NCBI RefSeq assembly: GCF_029946005.1
Contig: NZ_JAQSDR010000002.1
Location: 62,001-126,000, forward strand
DNA from: Aquabacterium sp.
GTDB lineage: Bacteria; Pseudomonadota; Gammaproteobacteria; Burkholderiales; Burkholderiaceae_C
Length of the DNA stretch: 64,000 nucleotides
Reading direction: 5' to 3'
The notes under the pieces are model-generated. The model worked only from the letters and a program-made list of their open reading frames with translations, did no database searches and was not told the DNA's origin. Shown piece by piece: positions 8,027 through 17,237 of the stretch; the stretch's first letter is position 1; each line of letters opens with the position of its first letter. The position numbers were made by a program, and so were the translations under genes.

Positions 8027-8292
8027 TGAGGAACCGGCAGAGGTTTGGCCGCGCCCAAACTGTCGGCCCACGCCTTGACATCAGCGTGATCAACCACCTG
8101 CCCAGCCTCCACTTCGGCCAGGGCTTCCAATGTCAGGCGATAACGCTCCTCTTCTTGCTCGACCCACGCAGCCAGGGCTTGCTTAACCACCCAACCACGC
8201 GAGCGCTCAAGGCGCTCGGCCAGGATGTCTACTTTTGCAGCCAGGGGCGCAGGGATGTGCGCTGTCATGACACGGGTGTCGGGTGATGCCAT
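8017..8292 (-). CDS. Ribbon-helix-helix (CopG/ParD-like) antitoxin
   Basis: A 91-aa protein whose N-terminal half VMTAHIPAPLAAKVDILAERL...GWVVKQALAAWVEQEEE is a ribbon-helix-helix DNA-binding fold, followed by an acidic, flexible C-terminus expected to wrap the toxin. AGGAGT lies 7-8 bases upstream of the ATG at 8292. It is translationally coupled to the ParE-type toxin by a 10-bp overlap. Antitoxins of this type normally repress their own promoter; the 197-bp upstream gap should contain the operator, but I do not see a clear palindrome. Confidence 0.82.
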   Translation of the reverse strand: MASPDTRVMTAHIPAPLAAKVDILAERLERSRGWVVKQALAAWVEQEEERYRLTLEALAEVEAGQVVDHADVKAWADSLGAAKPLPVPQCK

Positions 8293-8489
8293 TTGATTTA
8301 CTCCTAATCACAAACAATCATTGCACATCACACCATCGCTTTACAAGCGGTTTACGCCACAACATGGCAAGCGCAGGGGGGTTATCCACCCCGAAGTGGT
8401 GTCATCAGCCTGGGCCATAATCCAGCCCGATCACCTCATCTGTCTGGCGCAGCTCAATTGACAGCTGCGCTTCATCCCAAGGATTCACC

Positions 8490-8957
8490 ATGACCGACCA
8501 AGCCAACAACGGCCAACCTTCCTTCAACATCCAGCGCATCTACCTGAAGGATCTGTCGCTGGAGCAGCCCAACGCGCCCGCCATCCTGCTGGAGCAAGGC
8601 CAACCCCAGGTGGACGTGCAGCTCAACCTGAACGCCGAAGAAGTCAAGGACGGCCTGTTCGAGATCACCGTCACCGCCACGGTCACCACCAAGGTGAACG
8701 ACAAGGTGCTGTTCCTGGTGGAAGCCAAGCAAGCCGGCCTGTTCGAGATCCGCAACGTGCCGCAAGAGCAGATGCAGCCCATCGTGGCCATCGCCTGCCC
8801 GCAGATCGTTTACCCTTACCTGCGCGCCACCGTGGCCGACATCATCAACCGCACCGGCTTCCCGCCCGTGCACCTGACCGAAGTCAACTTCCAGGCCATG
8901 TACGAAGCCCAGCTGCAACAAGCCGCCGCTGGCGCGCCTCAGACCCTGAATTCCTGA
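8490..8957 (+). CDS. secB: Protein-export chaperone SecB
   Basis: SecB of 155 aa is a tetrameric cytoplasmic chaperone that keeps preproteins unfolded and hands them to SecA. The family core is present: [39 protein letters not shown], the [11 protein letters not shown] strand and [19 protein letters not shown]. The tail [18 protein letters not shown] is the SecA-contact region. ATG 8490 is preceded by AAGGA. gpsA follows after 16 bp, so the two are co-transcribed. Confidence 0.97.
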   Translation: MTDQANNGQPSFNIQRIYLKDLSLEQPNAPAILLEQGQPQVDVQLNLNAEEVKDGLFEITVTATVTTKVNDKVLFLVEAKQAGLFEIRNVPQEQMQPIVAIACPQIVYPYLRATVADIINRTGFPPVHLTEVNFQAMYEAQLQQAAAGAPQTLNS

Positions 8958-8973
8958 TCTCGGCCTGACCCGC

Positions 8974-10002
8974 ATGAACCTCACGGTTCTGGGGGCGGGG
9001 GCCTGGGGCACGGCGCTGGCCATCAGCGCCGCCCGCCACAACCCCCACGTGCTGCTGTGGGCCCGCGACGAGGCCCAGGCGCGCGACATGCAGGCCGCGC
9101 GGCGCAATGCCCGCTACCTGCCGAATTCGCCCTTCCCCGACGCCCTGCGCGTGACGCACGACCTGTGCGAGGCCGTGGCGCATTCGCGGGCGCAAGGCCA
9201 GCATGGCGGCCTGGTGATCATCGGCACGCCCATGGCGGCGCTCGATGGCATGCTGCAATCCCTGCCCGAAGACGTGGCCGCGCTATGGCTGTGCAAGGGT
9301 TTTGAAAAAGGCACCGGGCGCTTGGGCCACGAGATTGCGATGGCCCTGCGGCCGCATGCCCGCTGCGGCGTGTTGTCCGGCCCCAGCTTCGCCAATGAAG
9401 TCGCGGCCAACCAACCCACCGCCCTGGTGGCCGCCAGCTTCGACACCACCCTGGGCGACCAGGCCGTGGCCGCCTTCCACAGCGACAGCCTGCGCGTTTA
9501 CACCTCCAACGATCCCATCGGCGTGGAAGTGGGCGGGGCCGTCAAGAACGTGCTGGCCATTGCCACCGGCATCGTCGATGGCATGTCACTGGGCCTGAAC
9601 GCCCGCGCCGCCCTGATCACGCGAGGCCTGGCTGAGATGACCCGCCTGGGCGTGGCCCTGGGCGCACAGACCGACACCTTCATGGGGCTGTCTGGGCTGG
9701 GTGACCTGGTGCTGACCGCCACGGGCAACCTGTCGCGCAACCGCACGGTGGGCCTCAAACTCGCCGAAGGGCTGCCCCTGGCGCAAATCCTGTCCGACCT
9801 GGGCCATGTGGCCGAAGGCGTGTACAGCGCTGCCACGGTGCTGCAACGCGCCAAGGCTTTGGACGTGGCCATGCCCATCACCGAAGCCGTGGTGGCCGTG
9901 CTGGAAGGCCGAATCACACCAGCCAGGGCGGTGGGCGAGTTGATGAGCCGCGAAGCCAAGGCCGAAACCGCCGGTGTGCGCCTTCAAACGCCGTTCGAAT
10001 AA
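8974..10002 (+). CDS. gpsA: Glycerol-3-phosphate dehydrogenase [NAD(P)+]
   Basis: GpsA of 342 aa reduces dihydroxyacetone phosphate to sn-glycerol-3-phosphate for phospholipid synthesis. The Rossmann fingerprint [11 protein letters not shown] opens the protein, [13 protein letters not shown] is in the middle, and [15 protein letters not shown] carries the catalytic Lys. [19 protein letters not shown] and AEGVYSA complete the C-terminal domain. It follows secB by 16 bp, and its last 19 bp overlap the 3' end of the convergent trmL. Confidence 0.97.
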   Translation: MNLTVLGAGAWGTALAISAARHNPHVLLWARDEAQARDMQAARRNARYLPNSPFPDALRVTHDLCEAVAHSRAQGQHGGLVIIGTPMAALDGMLQSLPEDVAALWLCKGFEKGTGRLGHEIAMALRPHARCGVLSGPSFANEVAANQPTALVAASFDTTLGDQAVAAFHSDSLRVYTSNDPIGVEVGGAVKNVLAIATGIVDGMSLGLNARAALITRGLAEMTRLGVALGAQTDTFMGLSGLGDLVLTATGNLSRNRTVGLKLAEGLPLAQILSDLGHVAEGVYSAATVLQRAKALDVAMPITEAVVAVLEGRITPARAVGELMSREAKAETAGVRLQTPFE

Positions 10003-10454
10003 CCGTTCTGGCGCCAGGCCTCGAACACGGCCACGGCCACGGCGTTGCTGAGGTTCAGGCTGCGTTGCTCGGGCAGCATGGGCAGTCGCACGCGCTGGCT
10101 TTGCGGAAACTGCTCACGCAGGGCCGGGTCCAGGCCACGCGTTTCGCATCCGAACACCAGCCAGTCGCCCGCCTGCCATGCAAAGTCGCCCAACAAGCGG
10201 CTGCCGCGCGTGGTGAAGGCGAACATGCGAGAGCGGTCAGGCTGCATGGCATCGATGAAGGCCTGCCAGTGGGCGTGGCGCCGCACGGGGGCGTGCTCGT
10301 GGTAATCCAGGCCCGCACGGCGCAGCAGCTTGTCGTCCATCGAGAAACCCAGAGGCTCGATGAGGTGCAGCTCGCAGCCGGTGTTGGCCGCCAGGCGGAT
10401 CACGTTGCCGGTGTTGGGCGGAATTTCAGGTTCGACGAGGACGATGCGGAACAT
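9984..10454 (-). CDS. trmL: tRNA (cytidine/uridine(34)-2'-O)-methyltransferase TrmL
   Basis: A 156-aa SPOUT-class enzyme that 2'-O-methylates the wobble base of certain leucine tRNAs using S-adenosylmethionine. It begins [20 protein letters not shown], the characteristic TrmL start. It carries [27 protein letters not shown] and the knot residues [22 protein letters not shown]. It converges on gpsA with a 19-bp overlap. Confidence 0.95.
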   Translation of the reverse strand: MFRIVLVEPEIPPNTGNVIRLAANTGCELHLIEPLGFSMDDKLLRRAGLDYHEHAPVRRHAHWQAFIDAMQPDRSRMFAFTTRGSRLLGDFAWQAGDWLVFGCETRGLDPALREQFPQSQRVRLPMLPEQRSLNLSNAVAVAVFEAWRQNGYSNGV

Positions 10455-10464
10455 ATGCCCGCGA

Positions 10465-12093
10465 TTATCCCCCGGTCGTTTGCTTGAAGGCCATCACGGC
10501 CTGGTTGCGCAGCGTGCGCAGCAGCGACAGGTCTTTCTCGCTGATCTGCAGGCTGCCAGCCTGGGCCTTGTCGGCGTAAATCAAGCCCAGCACCATGTCC
10601 TTGCCCTGGTGCTTCATGGACATGGGCAACAGCAAAAATGTGGGTGCCTGCACGCGGTCGCGGAACCACACGGGTAGGCGGCTCAGGATGGGCTCGGCGC
10701 TGGCGTCAGAGATGAGCGTGTCGGCGCCTTTGAGGCTGACGGCCGTGAACAGGTCGGCCTGCGCGCCGGGTGCCAGCTTCAAGGGGATCTGAAAAGCCGA
10801 CTTCATGCCGTCGGCGCCATGACCCAGGCCGATGCGGCCAATGAGTTGCATGGTCTTGGCGTCGCGCATGCAGAAGATCACGCGGCGGCAATCAAGCGCG
10901 CGGTAGATCGTCTCCAGAATCATGCGCAGGATGTCGTTGAGCTTGAAGGAATCGACCATGGTGTTGGTGATGTCCTGGATGCCGCTGGTGAGCACATCGG
11001 CCGAGTTTTTTGCCACGACCACCTGGTCGCGGTCCAGTTCGCCTGCAGCGTCGGTGTGGGCCAGGCCCAGGGCCTCGGGGCCGGGGCCTTCGGTCTGGCC
11101 GGCATTGGGTGCGTCCACATAGAAATGGTCCAGCAGGCGTTCGGCCTGGGCGTTTTTGGGCAGCTCCAGTTTGAGCGCCTTGGTCAGCTCGGTCAGGCGT
11201 TTGCGCGCGCGGGCGGCGGCCTCCTGCACGGCTTCGGGCTTAAGCTCCAGCGAGGCGGCGTATTTCTGGTTGAGGACGGTCAGGCGCTTGCCCAGCTCTT
11301 CGGGCGGTGAAAACAGCATGGCGTCGGCGGCGGCGTTGGCCAAAGTGGCCAGCCAGGATTGGTGCTCGGGCTTGCCCAGCATGGACCGATTGGGCACGGT
11401 GCCGGTGGGCGCCTTCATGGTGTTCAGCAAGCGGTCGGGCAAGGCCCAGGTCTGGCCCACAGCCTGGCCCAGGTCCTCAAAGGGCATGCCCAGCACCTGG
11501 GCGGAGGCGGCGGCCTCGGTCATGCCAGCCGGGGTGCCGTCGGGGGCCGGGCGGGCCAGTTCACGCACCTCCACGGCTTCGTCGGGCAGGTAGAACTCGG
11601 CCAGCAAGCGGCCCAGGTTGCGGAACAGGGAGCCGATGAAGGCGTCTTCCGCATCACGCGAATTGGTGCACAACTCGCTGGCCAGGGTGCCGGCCATCAC
11701 GGTGCGCAAAAACTCCTCCTTGAGCTGCTGGGCATGCTTTTTGTCTTCCATGTGCTCGACGAGCATCAGGGACAAGGCCAGGTTGCGCACACCCGCCAGG
11801 CCGATCAGGGACACCGCGCGCGAGACGGTGCTGATGGCGTCACCGCCACCGCGCCGGTAATGCGGGGTGTTGATCAGGCGCAGCAGTTTCTGGGTCAGCG
11901 CGACGTCTTTGAGGATCTCGTCGCACAGGCCGCCCAGGCTTTCGTTTTCCGACTCGGACAGGGACTGGATGCGTGAGACCGAGGCCGACAGGGTCGGGAA
12001 ATCGCTTTTGTGGCGCATGCGCCGCAACAGGTAGTCCAGGGTGACGGCGGGGTTTTCACCCGAGACAGGCGCAGAAGTGATGTCGACCGGCAT
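10465..12093 (-). CDS. HDOD-GAF domain signalling protein
   Basis: A soluble protein of 542 aa. An HDOD domain covers about 20-280 (ILKDVALTQKLLRLINT, then AVSLIGLAGVRNLALSLML). A GAF domain covers about 385-530 (ILRMILETIYRALDCRRVIF). HDOD domains are degenerate relatives of HD phosphohydrolases that act as protein-binding hubs in bacterial signalling, often of c-di-GMP. I start at MPVDITSAP (12093); an open frame continues upstream but begins with TTG and lacks family similarity. The gene ends 10 bp before trmL starts, on the same strand, and is divergent from the PAS kinase at 12323. Confidence 0.85.
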   Translation of the reverse strand: MPVDITSAPVSGENPAVTLDYLLRRMRHKSDFPTLSASVSRIQSLSESENESLGGLCDEILKDVALTQKLLRLINTPHYRRGGGDAISTVSRAVSLIGLAGVRNLALSLMLVEHMEDKKHAQQLKEEFLRTVMAGTLASELCTNSRDAEDAFIGSLFRNLGRLLAEFYLPDEAVEVRELARPAPDGTPAGMTEAAASAQVLGMPFEDLGQAVGQTWALPDRLLNTMKAPTGTVPNRSMLGKPEHQSWLATLANAAADAMLFSPPEELGKRLTVLNQKYAASLELKPEAVQEAAARARKRLTELTKALKLELPKNAQAERLLDHFYVDAPNAGQTEGPGPEALGLAHTDAAGELDRDQVVVAKNSADVLTSGIQDITNTMVDSFKLNDILRMILETIYRALDCRRVIFCMRDAKTMQLIGRIGLGHGADGMKSAFQIPLKLAPGAQADLFTAVSLKGADTLISDASAEPILSRLPVWFRDRVQAPTFLLLPMSMKHQGKDMVLGLIYADKAQAGSLQISEKDLSLLRTLRNQAVMAFKQTTGG

Positions 12094-12322
12094 GGAGACA
12101 ACCCTATCAATCAAAATGAAGCAGGAGAGCGAAGACCGCTCATCGGTTGATTGGGCCGCAAGCCGCACTGAGGCAAACATCGGAATATCGGCGCGAAACC
12201 GTCCAATTCCCTGCTGAACTTTCAGGTAATTCTGAGTCGGATTGCATCCTCCGCTGACAGACGCGGTCCAGGCCTTGTTTATACGATCACTCACGGCGTG
12301 CTGCAAAGGGAGTGTCGATCAC

Positions 12323-13936
12323 ATGGGGAGTCAAAGGGGGTCACCCAACAGTCCGCGCGGCTTGCCGGAGACGGTGGGGCGGGCCATGGCGCTGCTCACC
12401 AAGACCCAGACCGCCCTGGAGCACCATGCCATCGTCAGCGTCACGGATGCCAGCGGGACCATCACCGACGTCAATGAGCGGTTCTGCCTCATCAGCGGTT
12501 ACGCCCGTGAGGAACTGATCGGGTTCAACCACCGCATCCTCAAGTCCGGCCAGCATCCCGAGCCGTTTTACAAGAACATGTGGCACACCCTCCACCGGGG
12601 GCAAGTCTGGCATGGCGTGATCTGCAATCGCCGCAAGGACGGCACGCCTTACTGGGTTCAATCGACCATCGTGCCCCTGCACGACGAGCAAGGCGCATTG
12701 ATGGAGTGCGTGTCTATCCGCACCGACGTGACTCACCTGAAAGTGGCTCAAACGCCTGATCGCCAGCGGGTGATGGCGCTGCTTCAAGCCTGCGTTGAGC
12801 TGAACACCCCCCACGACCAAGCCCAGACGGCACTGCTGTCCAGCGTGTTTGACCTGACCGAACAATGCATCGGCGTGGCCGACCTGGCCGGGCAGGTGAT
12901 CTACACCAACCAGGCCCTTGAGCGCGCCCTGGGCTACAGCTTTGAAGAGATCCAACGCAAGCCATTTTGGGAGTTCACAGCGCCGCGGGTGCGCCGACAG
13001 TCCCGACGTGCCCTGCAAACCATTGACCGCGCAGACTTCCACTGGCACGGCCTGTGGCCTTTGCAACGCAAGGACGGCACGATCCTGCCCTCCTTGAGCA
13101 GCGTCGGCGTGATCGCCAACCAGGATGGGGCGCCGCAGTTTGTGTTCGACATCTTCAGCGACCACGAGCCAGAGTTGCTCCAACAGGAGGCCCTGCGCCA
13201 GGCCAAGGAGCAGGCAGAGCGCACCAGCGAGGCCAAGTCGTCATTCCTGTCCGCAATGAGCCATGAGTTGCGCACGCCCATGAACGCCATCCTGGGCTTT
13301 GCCCAATTGCTGCAGCGTGACGGCTCGCTCACGACCAGTCAGAAGCGCTATGCCGATGAGATCCACTCGGCGGGCCATCACCTCCTGGCGCTGATCAACG
13401 AGGTGCTCGATCTGGCCAAGATCGAATCCGGCCAGGCGCGCCTTACCCTGACCGGCGTCGACCTGGACGAGGTGCTGGCGGAGTGCCTGCGCCTGACCCA
13501 ACCACTGGCCGATCAAAGGTCCCTTCGCCTGCATCCGGTCGCCCCCAGCCGAGCCACGGTGCAGGCGGACCGCATGCGCCTGAAGCAGATCCTGCTGAAC
13601 CTCTTGTCCAATGCCATCAAGTACAACCGCCCCAGCGGTGAGGTGTCCATCCAGATCCTGCCCATCGGGGCTGACAAGCTGCGCATTGAGGTGAGCGACA
13701 CGGGCCTGGGCATCGCAGCCCATCAGCTCGATCGGCTGTTCAAACCCTTCACCCGGCTGGAAGGCACCCACCACCATGCCCAGGGCACCGGCATTGGCTT
13801 GAGCATCTGCCGGGGCCTGGCCGAATCCATGCACGGAGCAGTCGGCGTTCGCAGCCAGCAAGGCATGGGCAGCACCTTCTGGCTTGAGCTGCCCACCACT
13901 CAGGATTTCCTGACCCCAGGAAGCGCCATTTCCTGA
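12323..13936 (+). CDS. Soluble PAS-PAS sensor histidine kinase
   Basis: A kinase of 537 aa without membrane helices, so a cytoplasmic sensor. PAS1 covers about 35-150 (SVTDASGTITDVNERFCLIS, with the PAC-type ending SIRTDVTHLK) and PAS2 about 175-290. HisKA follows with phosphoacceptor H314 in AMSHELRTPMNA. The HATPase domain carries LLNLLSNAIKYN (N box), VSDTGLGI and GTGIGLSICRGL. ATG 12323 has GGGAG ten bases upstream; Met49 is an alternative. No receiver or response regulator gene adjoins it, so its partner is unknown. PAS1 resembles a segment of the 1397-aa kinase at 43849-48042, suggesting a shared origin. Confidence 0.9.
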   Translation: MGSQRGSPNSPRGLPETVGRAMALLTKTQTALEHHAIVSVTDASGTITDVNERFCLISGYAREELIGFNHRILKSGQHPEPFYKNMWHTLHRGQVWHGVICNRRKDGTPYWVQSTIVPLHDEQGALMECVSIRTDVTHLKVAQTPDRQRVMALLQACVELNTPHDQAQTALLSSVFDLTEQCIGVADLAGQVIYTNQALERALGYSFEEIQRKPFWEFTAPRVRRQSRRALQTIDRADFHWHGLWPLQRKDGTILPSLSSVGVIANQDGAPQFVFDIFSDHEPELLQQEALRQAKEQAERTSEAKSSFLSAMSHELRTPMNAILGFAQLLQRDGSLTTSQKRYADEIHSAGHHLLALINEVLDLAKIESGQARLTLTGVDLDEVLAECLRLTQPLADQRSLRLHPVAPSRATVQADRMRLKQILLNLLSNAIKYNRPSGEVSIQILPIGADKLRIEVSDTGLGIAAHQLDRLFKPFTRLEGTHHHAQGTGIGLSICRGLAESMHGAVGVRSQQGMGSTFWLELPTTQDFLTPGSAIS

Positions 13937-14067
13937 TACGTGAAACGCCCCGACATGGGCATGCTTGACGAATGTCAAAGGTTGGGAACATTAAAGCCAA
14001 CCAACATCGGGTCCACCCCTGGAAAATAAGAACCGCGCGTTAGACGATCAGGATCAGCCTCGCTTGC

Positions 14068-16476
14068 ATGATGTCATTGGCAGTAAAAAAATGGGTGCAA
14101 GTCGCGGGGGGCCTGCTCGTGGTCACGACAGGCGTGCTCGGTGCGTCGGTATGGCGCCACCAGACCGATGCCCGGGTGCTGCTGATGGCCTGCACTGCGC
14201 TGTTCGCGCTGATGGGTGCAGGCATGGCCCTGGTCGGCGTGGTGTTGCACCCCATGGCTCAAAAGGTGCACCAGGCCCGAGATGACCTGCTGCGCTCATC
14301 CACACGCTGGTCACTGGTCATCAAGTACGCCGGCGACGGCATCTGCGCGCTGGACGTCCAGGGCCGGATCACCCTGTGGAACCCTGCAGCCGAAAAACTG
14401 CTGGGCCATGCCTGGGAAGAGGCGCGAGGGCAGGTGATGCATGAGCTGGTCCACAGCAAGCGCCTGGACGGTTCGCCCTACCCCGCGCAAGAGTGCGAGT
14501 CCTTCGAAGTGCTGCGCGATGGCCTCATCAGGCATTCGATCGACGAGGCGTTCTGGCACAAAGACGGTTACCCCGTGCACGTTGACATCGTGGCGGCCCC
14601 CATCTGGGAAGATGGCCAGATCACCGGGGCCGTCGTGATGTTCACCGACACCACGGAACGCAAGAACCTGATGGCCACCCTCAACCGCTGGCAGGATGTG
14701 TTCGACAACGCCAAATGGGGCGTGGTGGTCAGCAGCGCCGACGGCCAGACGCTGGAGCAGATGAACCCCGCCTTTGCCCAGATGCACGGCTTCACCGTGG
14801 CCGAGCTGACCGGGCGCCCCATGGCCGACGTCTTTGCCCCGCAGGCCCGCCCTGATCTGGACAAGCACATCTGCCGAGCCCATGACGAAGGTCACCACCT
14901 TTGGGAGACCTGGCATCTGCACAAGGATGGCAGCCAGTTCCCGGTGTTTCTGGACATCACCGCCGTGAAAGACGAGCGAGGCCAGGTTCGGTACCAGGTC
15001 ATCAATGCGCAAGACATCAGCGCCCGCCACGCAGTGGCCAAGAGCCTGCGTGAAAGCGAGGAACGTTACCGGATGCTGGCCGACAACTCGTCCGACATGA
15101 TCCTGCGCCTGTCCTCCAACGCGGTGGTGAACTATGTCTCTCCTGCCTGCGTGACGCTGCTCGGCCTGCCCCCAGACGCCATCCTGGGATCCAGCGCCTT
15201 CGATTTCTGCGTGCTGGAGGATCAGCCCCTCGCGCGGCAAGCTTTTGCCGCGGCCGAAGCCGGTGAACGGGCCTTCCTGGCGCGACTGAGACTGCAGCGG
15301 CCCGACGGCCAGATCACCTGGGCGGAGGCCAGTTGCCAACGCATTGAAACGCCCACGCACGACCGCACCCGGGAGTACATCGCCACCGTGCGTGACATCG
15401 GTGAGCGCGTGGCCGCCGAGGCCAAGGTGGTCAACAGCGAAGCCAATCTGGCGCGTGCGCAAGCCGTGGCCCAGGTGGGCAGTTGGCGCTACGACCTGAA
15501 CAACCACCACATCGAATGGAGCGCCGAGACCCACCGCATCTTCGGTGTGCCCATTGGCACCTCGGTGGACTACCCATTCTTTCTGAGCTGCATCCACCCG
15601 CAGGACCGAGAAGCTGTCGACCAGGCCTGGCGACAGGCCCTGCTGGGCGCACGCTATGACATCCGGCACCGCATCATCTCGGCCGGCGAGGTGCGTTGGG
15701 TCCGCGAGCAAGCCGAGATGGTCCGCGATGCCTTCGGAGCGGTGGTCGAGGTGGTCGGCACAGTCCAGGACATCAGCGACTGGCATGCCAGCCAGCAAGA
15801 GTTGTTGTTGTCTCGCCAGGCCCTGCGTGATCTGGCCGCTCACAATGACAAGCTGCGCGAAGAAGAGCGCACGCGCATCGCGCGCGAAATCCACGACCAC
15901 CTGGGCCAGCACCTGACCGCCCTGCGCATGGAGACCGTGCTACTGGGCGCGAATTGCTGCAAAGCTCACCCTGAGATGATGGCGCGCGTGCAGCGCATGA
16001 CCGAGACCATCGATGAAACCATTGAGGTGGTGCGCGATGTGTCGACCGCCCTGCGGCCCGCCTGCCTGGACCTGGGCCTGGTGGCGGCGGCTGAATGGGC
16101 GCTGGCGGTGTTTGAGCGACGCACTGGCATCCGAGGTTCGCTCATCTGCGCTCACGAGTCGATCGAGCTGGACGATCAGCGCGCCACGGCCATCTTCCGC
16201 ATCCTGCAGGAAGCCCTCAATAATGTGGCTCGCCATGCGCGGGCAACACACGTGCAAGTCACCCTCAGCCTGCAGGCCATGGACTTGCTGCTGCAAGCCT
16301 GCGACAACGGCATCGGATTCGACCCTTTGCCCACACCCCACAAGAAGGCCTTCGGCATCATTGGCATGCGCGAACGTGCCCTGGAGTTCGGTGGTGAACT
16401 GACCATCGCACGCCGCACGTTGGGTGGCACGACGCTTCAAGTGCTCGTCCCATTGGCGCAAGGGGCTAACGCATGA
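14068..16476 (+). CDS. NarX-type membrane sensor kinase with several PAS domains
   Basis: An 802-aa protein with two N-terminal helices (about 10-26 and 35-62), then four PAS modules at about 80-200, 205-325, 335-455 and 470-590. A HisKA_3 dimerisation domain with H609 in AREIHDHLGQHLTALRM and a HATPase domain (FRILQEALNNVARHARA) follow. This kinase class pairs with LuxR/NarL regulators, and such a gene follows directly with a 4-bp ATGA overlap. With almost no periplasmic loop, it probably senses an intracellular or membrane redox cue through PAS; no ligand can be named. Confidence 0.92.
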   Translation: MMSLAVKKWVQVAGGLLVVTTGVLGASVWRHQTDARVLLMACTALFALMGAGMALVGVVLHPMAQKVHQARDDLLRSSTRWSLVIKYAGDGICALDVQGRITLWNPAAEKLLGHAWEEARGQVMHELVHSKRLDGSPYPAQECESFEVLRDGLIRHSIDEAFWHKDGYPVHVDIVAAPIWEDGQITGAVVMFTDTTERKNLMATLNRWQDVFDNAKWGVVVSSADGQTLEQMNPAFAQMHGFTVAELTGRPMADVFAPQARPDLDKHICRAHDEGHHLWETWHLHKDGSQFPVFLDITAVKDERGQVRYQVINAQDISARHAVAKSLRESEERYRMLADNSSDMILRLSSNAVVNYVSPACVTLLGLPPDAILGSSAFDFCVLEDQPLARQAFAAAEAGERAFLARLRLQRPDGQITWAEASCQRIETPTHDRTREYIATVRDIGERVAAEAKVVNSEANLARAQAVAQVGSWRYDLNNHHIEWSAETHRIFGVPIGTSVDYPFFLSCIHPQDREAVDQAWRQALLGARYDIRHRIISAGEVRWVREQAEMVRDAFGAVVEVVGTVQDISDWHASQQELLLSRQALRDLAAHNDKLREEERTRIAREIHDHLGQHLTALRMETVLLGANCCKAHPEMMARVQRMTETIDETIEVVRDVSTALRPACLDLGLVAAAEWALAVFERRTGIRGSLICAHESIELDDQRATAIFRILQEALNNVARHARATHVQVTLSLQAMDLLLQACDNGIGFDPLPTPHKKAFGIIGMRERALEFGGELTIARRTLGGTTLQVLVPLAQGANA

Positions 16477-17105
16477 TCCGCGTCCTGATTGCCGACGACC
16501 ATGCGCTGGTTCGCCGCGGTTTGCAGCAGGTGCTGCACCAGGCGCCAGGCGTGTCGGTGGTGGGCGAGGCCTCGGACGGCTGGAAAGTGCTGGAGATGCT
16601 GCGCGCCGACGCGCCCGATCTGATCATGCTGGACTTGTCGATGCCCGGCCCCAATGGGGTGGACCTGGTCAAACGCATCAAGTCCCTGGTCCCCCAGGTG
16701 CCGATTCTGGTTGTCTCGATGCACGCCGAAGGCCAGATCGCGTCGCGCATCATCAAGGCGGGCGCCTCAGGTTACCTGACCAAGGACAATGAACCCGAGA
16801 CCCTGATTGCCGCCATCCGGCAGGTCGCGAGCGGCAAGCATTTCATCGATCCCAGGCTGGCCACCGAGCTGGTGTTCAGCTCATCGCTGGTCAACTCGGC
16901 CGTGCCCCACAGCCTGCTGTCAGACCGGGAGTTCGGCATCTTCATGGCGATCGCCCGGGGCCGAAGCATCAATGACATTGCCCTGGAACTGCACCTGTCG
17001 GCCAAGACCGTGAGCACGCACAAGGCCCGCCTGATGCAAAAGATGGGCATTCAGAACATCAGCGAGCTGGTGTTGTACGCGTCAGAGCAGGGCTTGTTGG
17101 TCTGA
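16473..17105 (+). CDS. LuxR/NarL-family response regulator
   Basis: A 210-aa protein with an N-terminal receiver (acidic pair D8/D9 in IADDH, phosphoacceptor D54 in IMLDLSMPG, conserved Lys in GYLTKDN). Its C-terminal LuxR helix-turn-helix reads LSDREFGIFMAIARGRS...AKTVSTHKARLM. Its start overlaps the stop of the upstream sensor kinase, so the two form a coupled two-component system. A perfect 22-bp inverted repeat lies 8 bp after its stop and may be an operator or a transcript end. Confidence 0.95.
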   Translation: MIRVLIADDHALVRRGLQQVLHQAPGVSVVGEASDGWKVLEMLRADAPDLIMLDLSMPGPNGVDLVKRIKSLVPQVPILVVSMHAEGQIASRIIKAGASGYLTKDNEPETLIAAIRQVASGKHFIDPRLATELVFSSSLVNSAVPHSLLSDREFGIFMAIARGRSINDIALELHLSAKTVSTHKARLMQKMGIQNISELVLYASEQGLLV

Positions 17106-17112
17106 GGCCCTG

Positions 17113-17134
17113 TCATTCAGGACTTCCTGAATGA
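17113..17134. repeat. Perfect inverted repeat TCATTCAGGA-CT-TCCTGAATGA
   Basis: Two 10-bp arms separated by 2 bp lie between the response regulator and the chemoreceptor gene. No T-run follows on either strand, so an intrinsic terminator is not supported. The symmetry suits a dimeric regulator, possibly the adjacent LuxR-type protein acting on the downstream chemoreceptor gene. Confidence 0.5.
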
Positions 17135-17237
17135 ACATTCCGGATTCGCTGATGGATCAAACCCTCGTTTGCTGATTGCACGGGCTTCGATGTCCGTGAA
17201 ACCATGACTGCACCGAGACTAATAAGGGATGGTTCAA

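Noticed and set aside
8293..8489. A small gene or clear operator upstream of the antitoxin
   Set aside because: No frame with a ribosome site and no convincing palindrome could be seen in these 197 bp.
12094..12306. Longer HDOD protein starting at a TTG upstream
   Set aside because: The added 71 residues are not domain-like and start with a rare codon. ATG 12093 begins just before the HDOD domain.
17113..17134. Inverted repeat as intrinsic terminator of the two-component operon
   Set aside because: No T-run on either strand. Kept as a possible operator.
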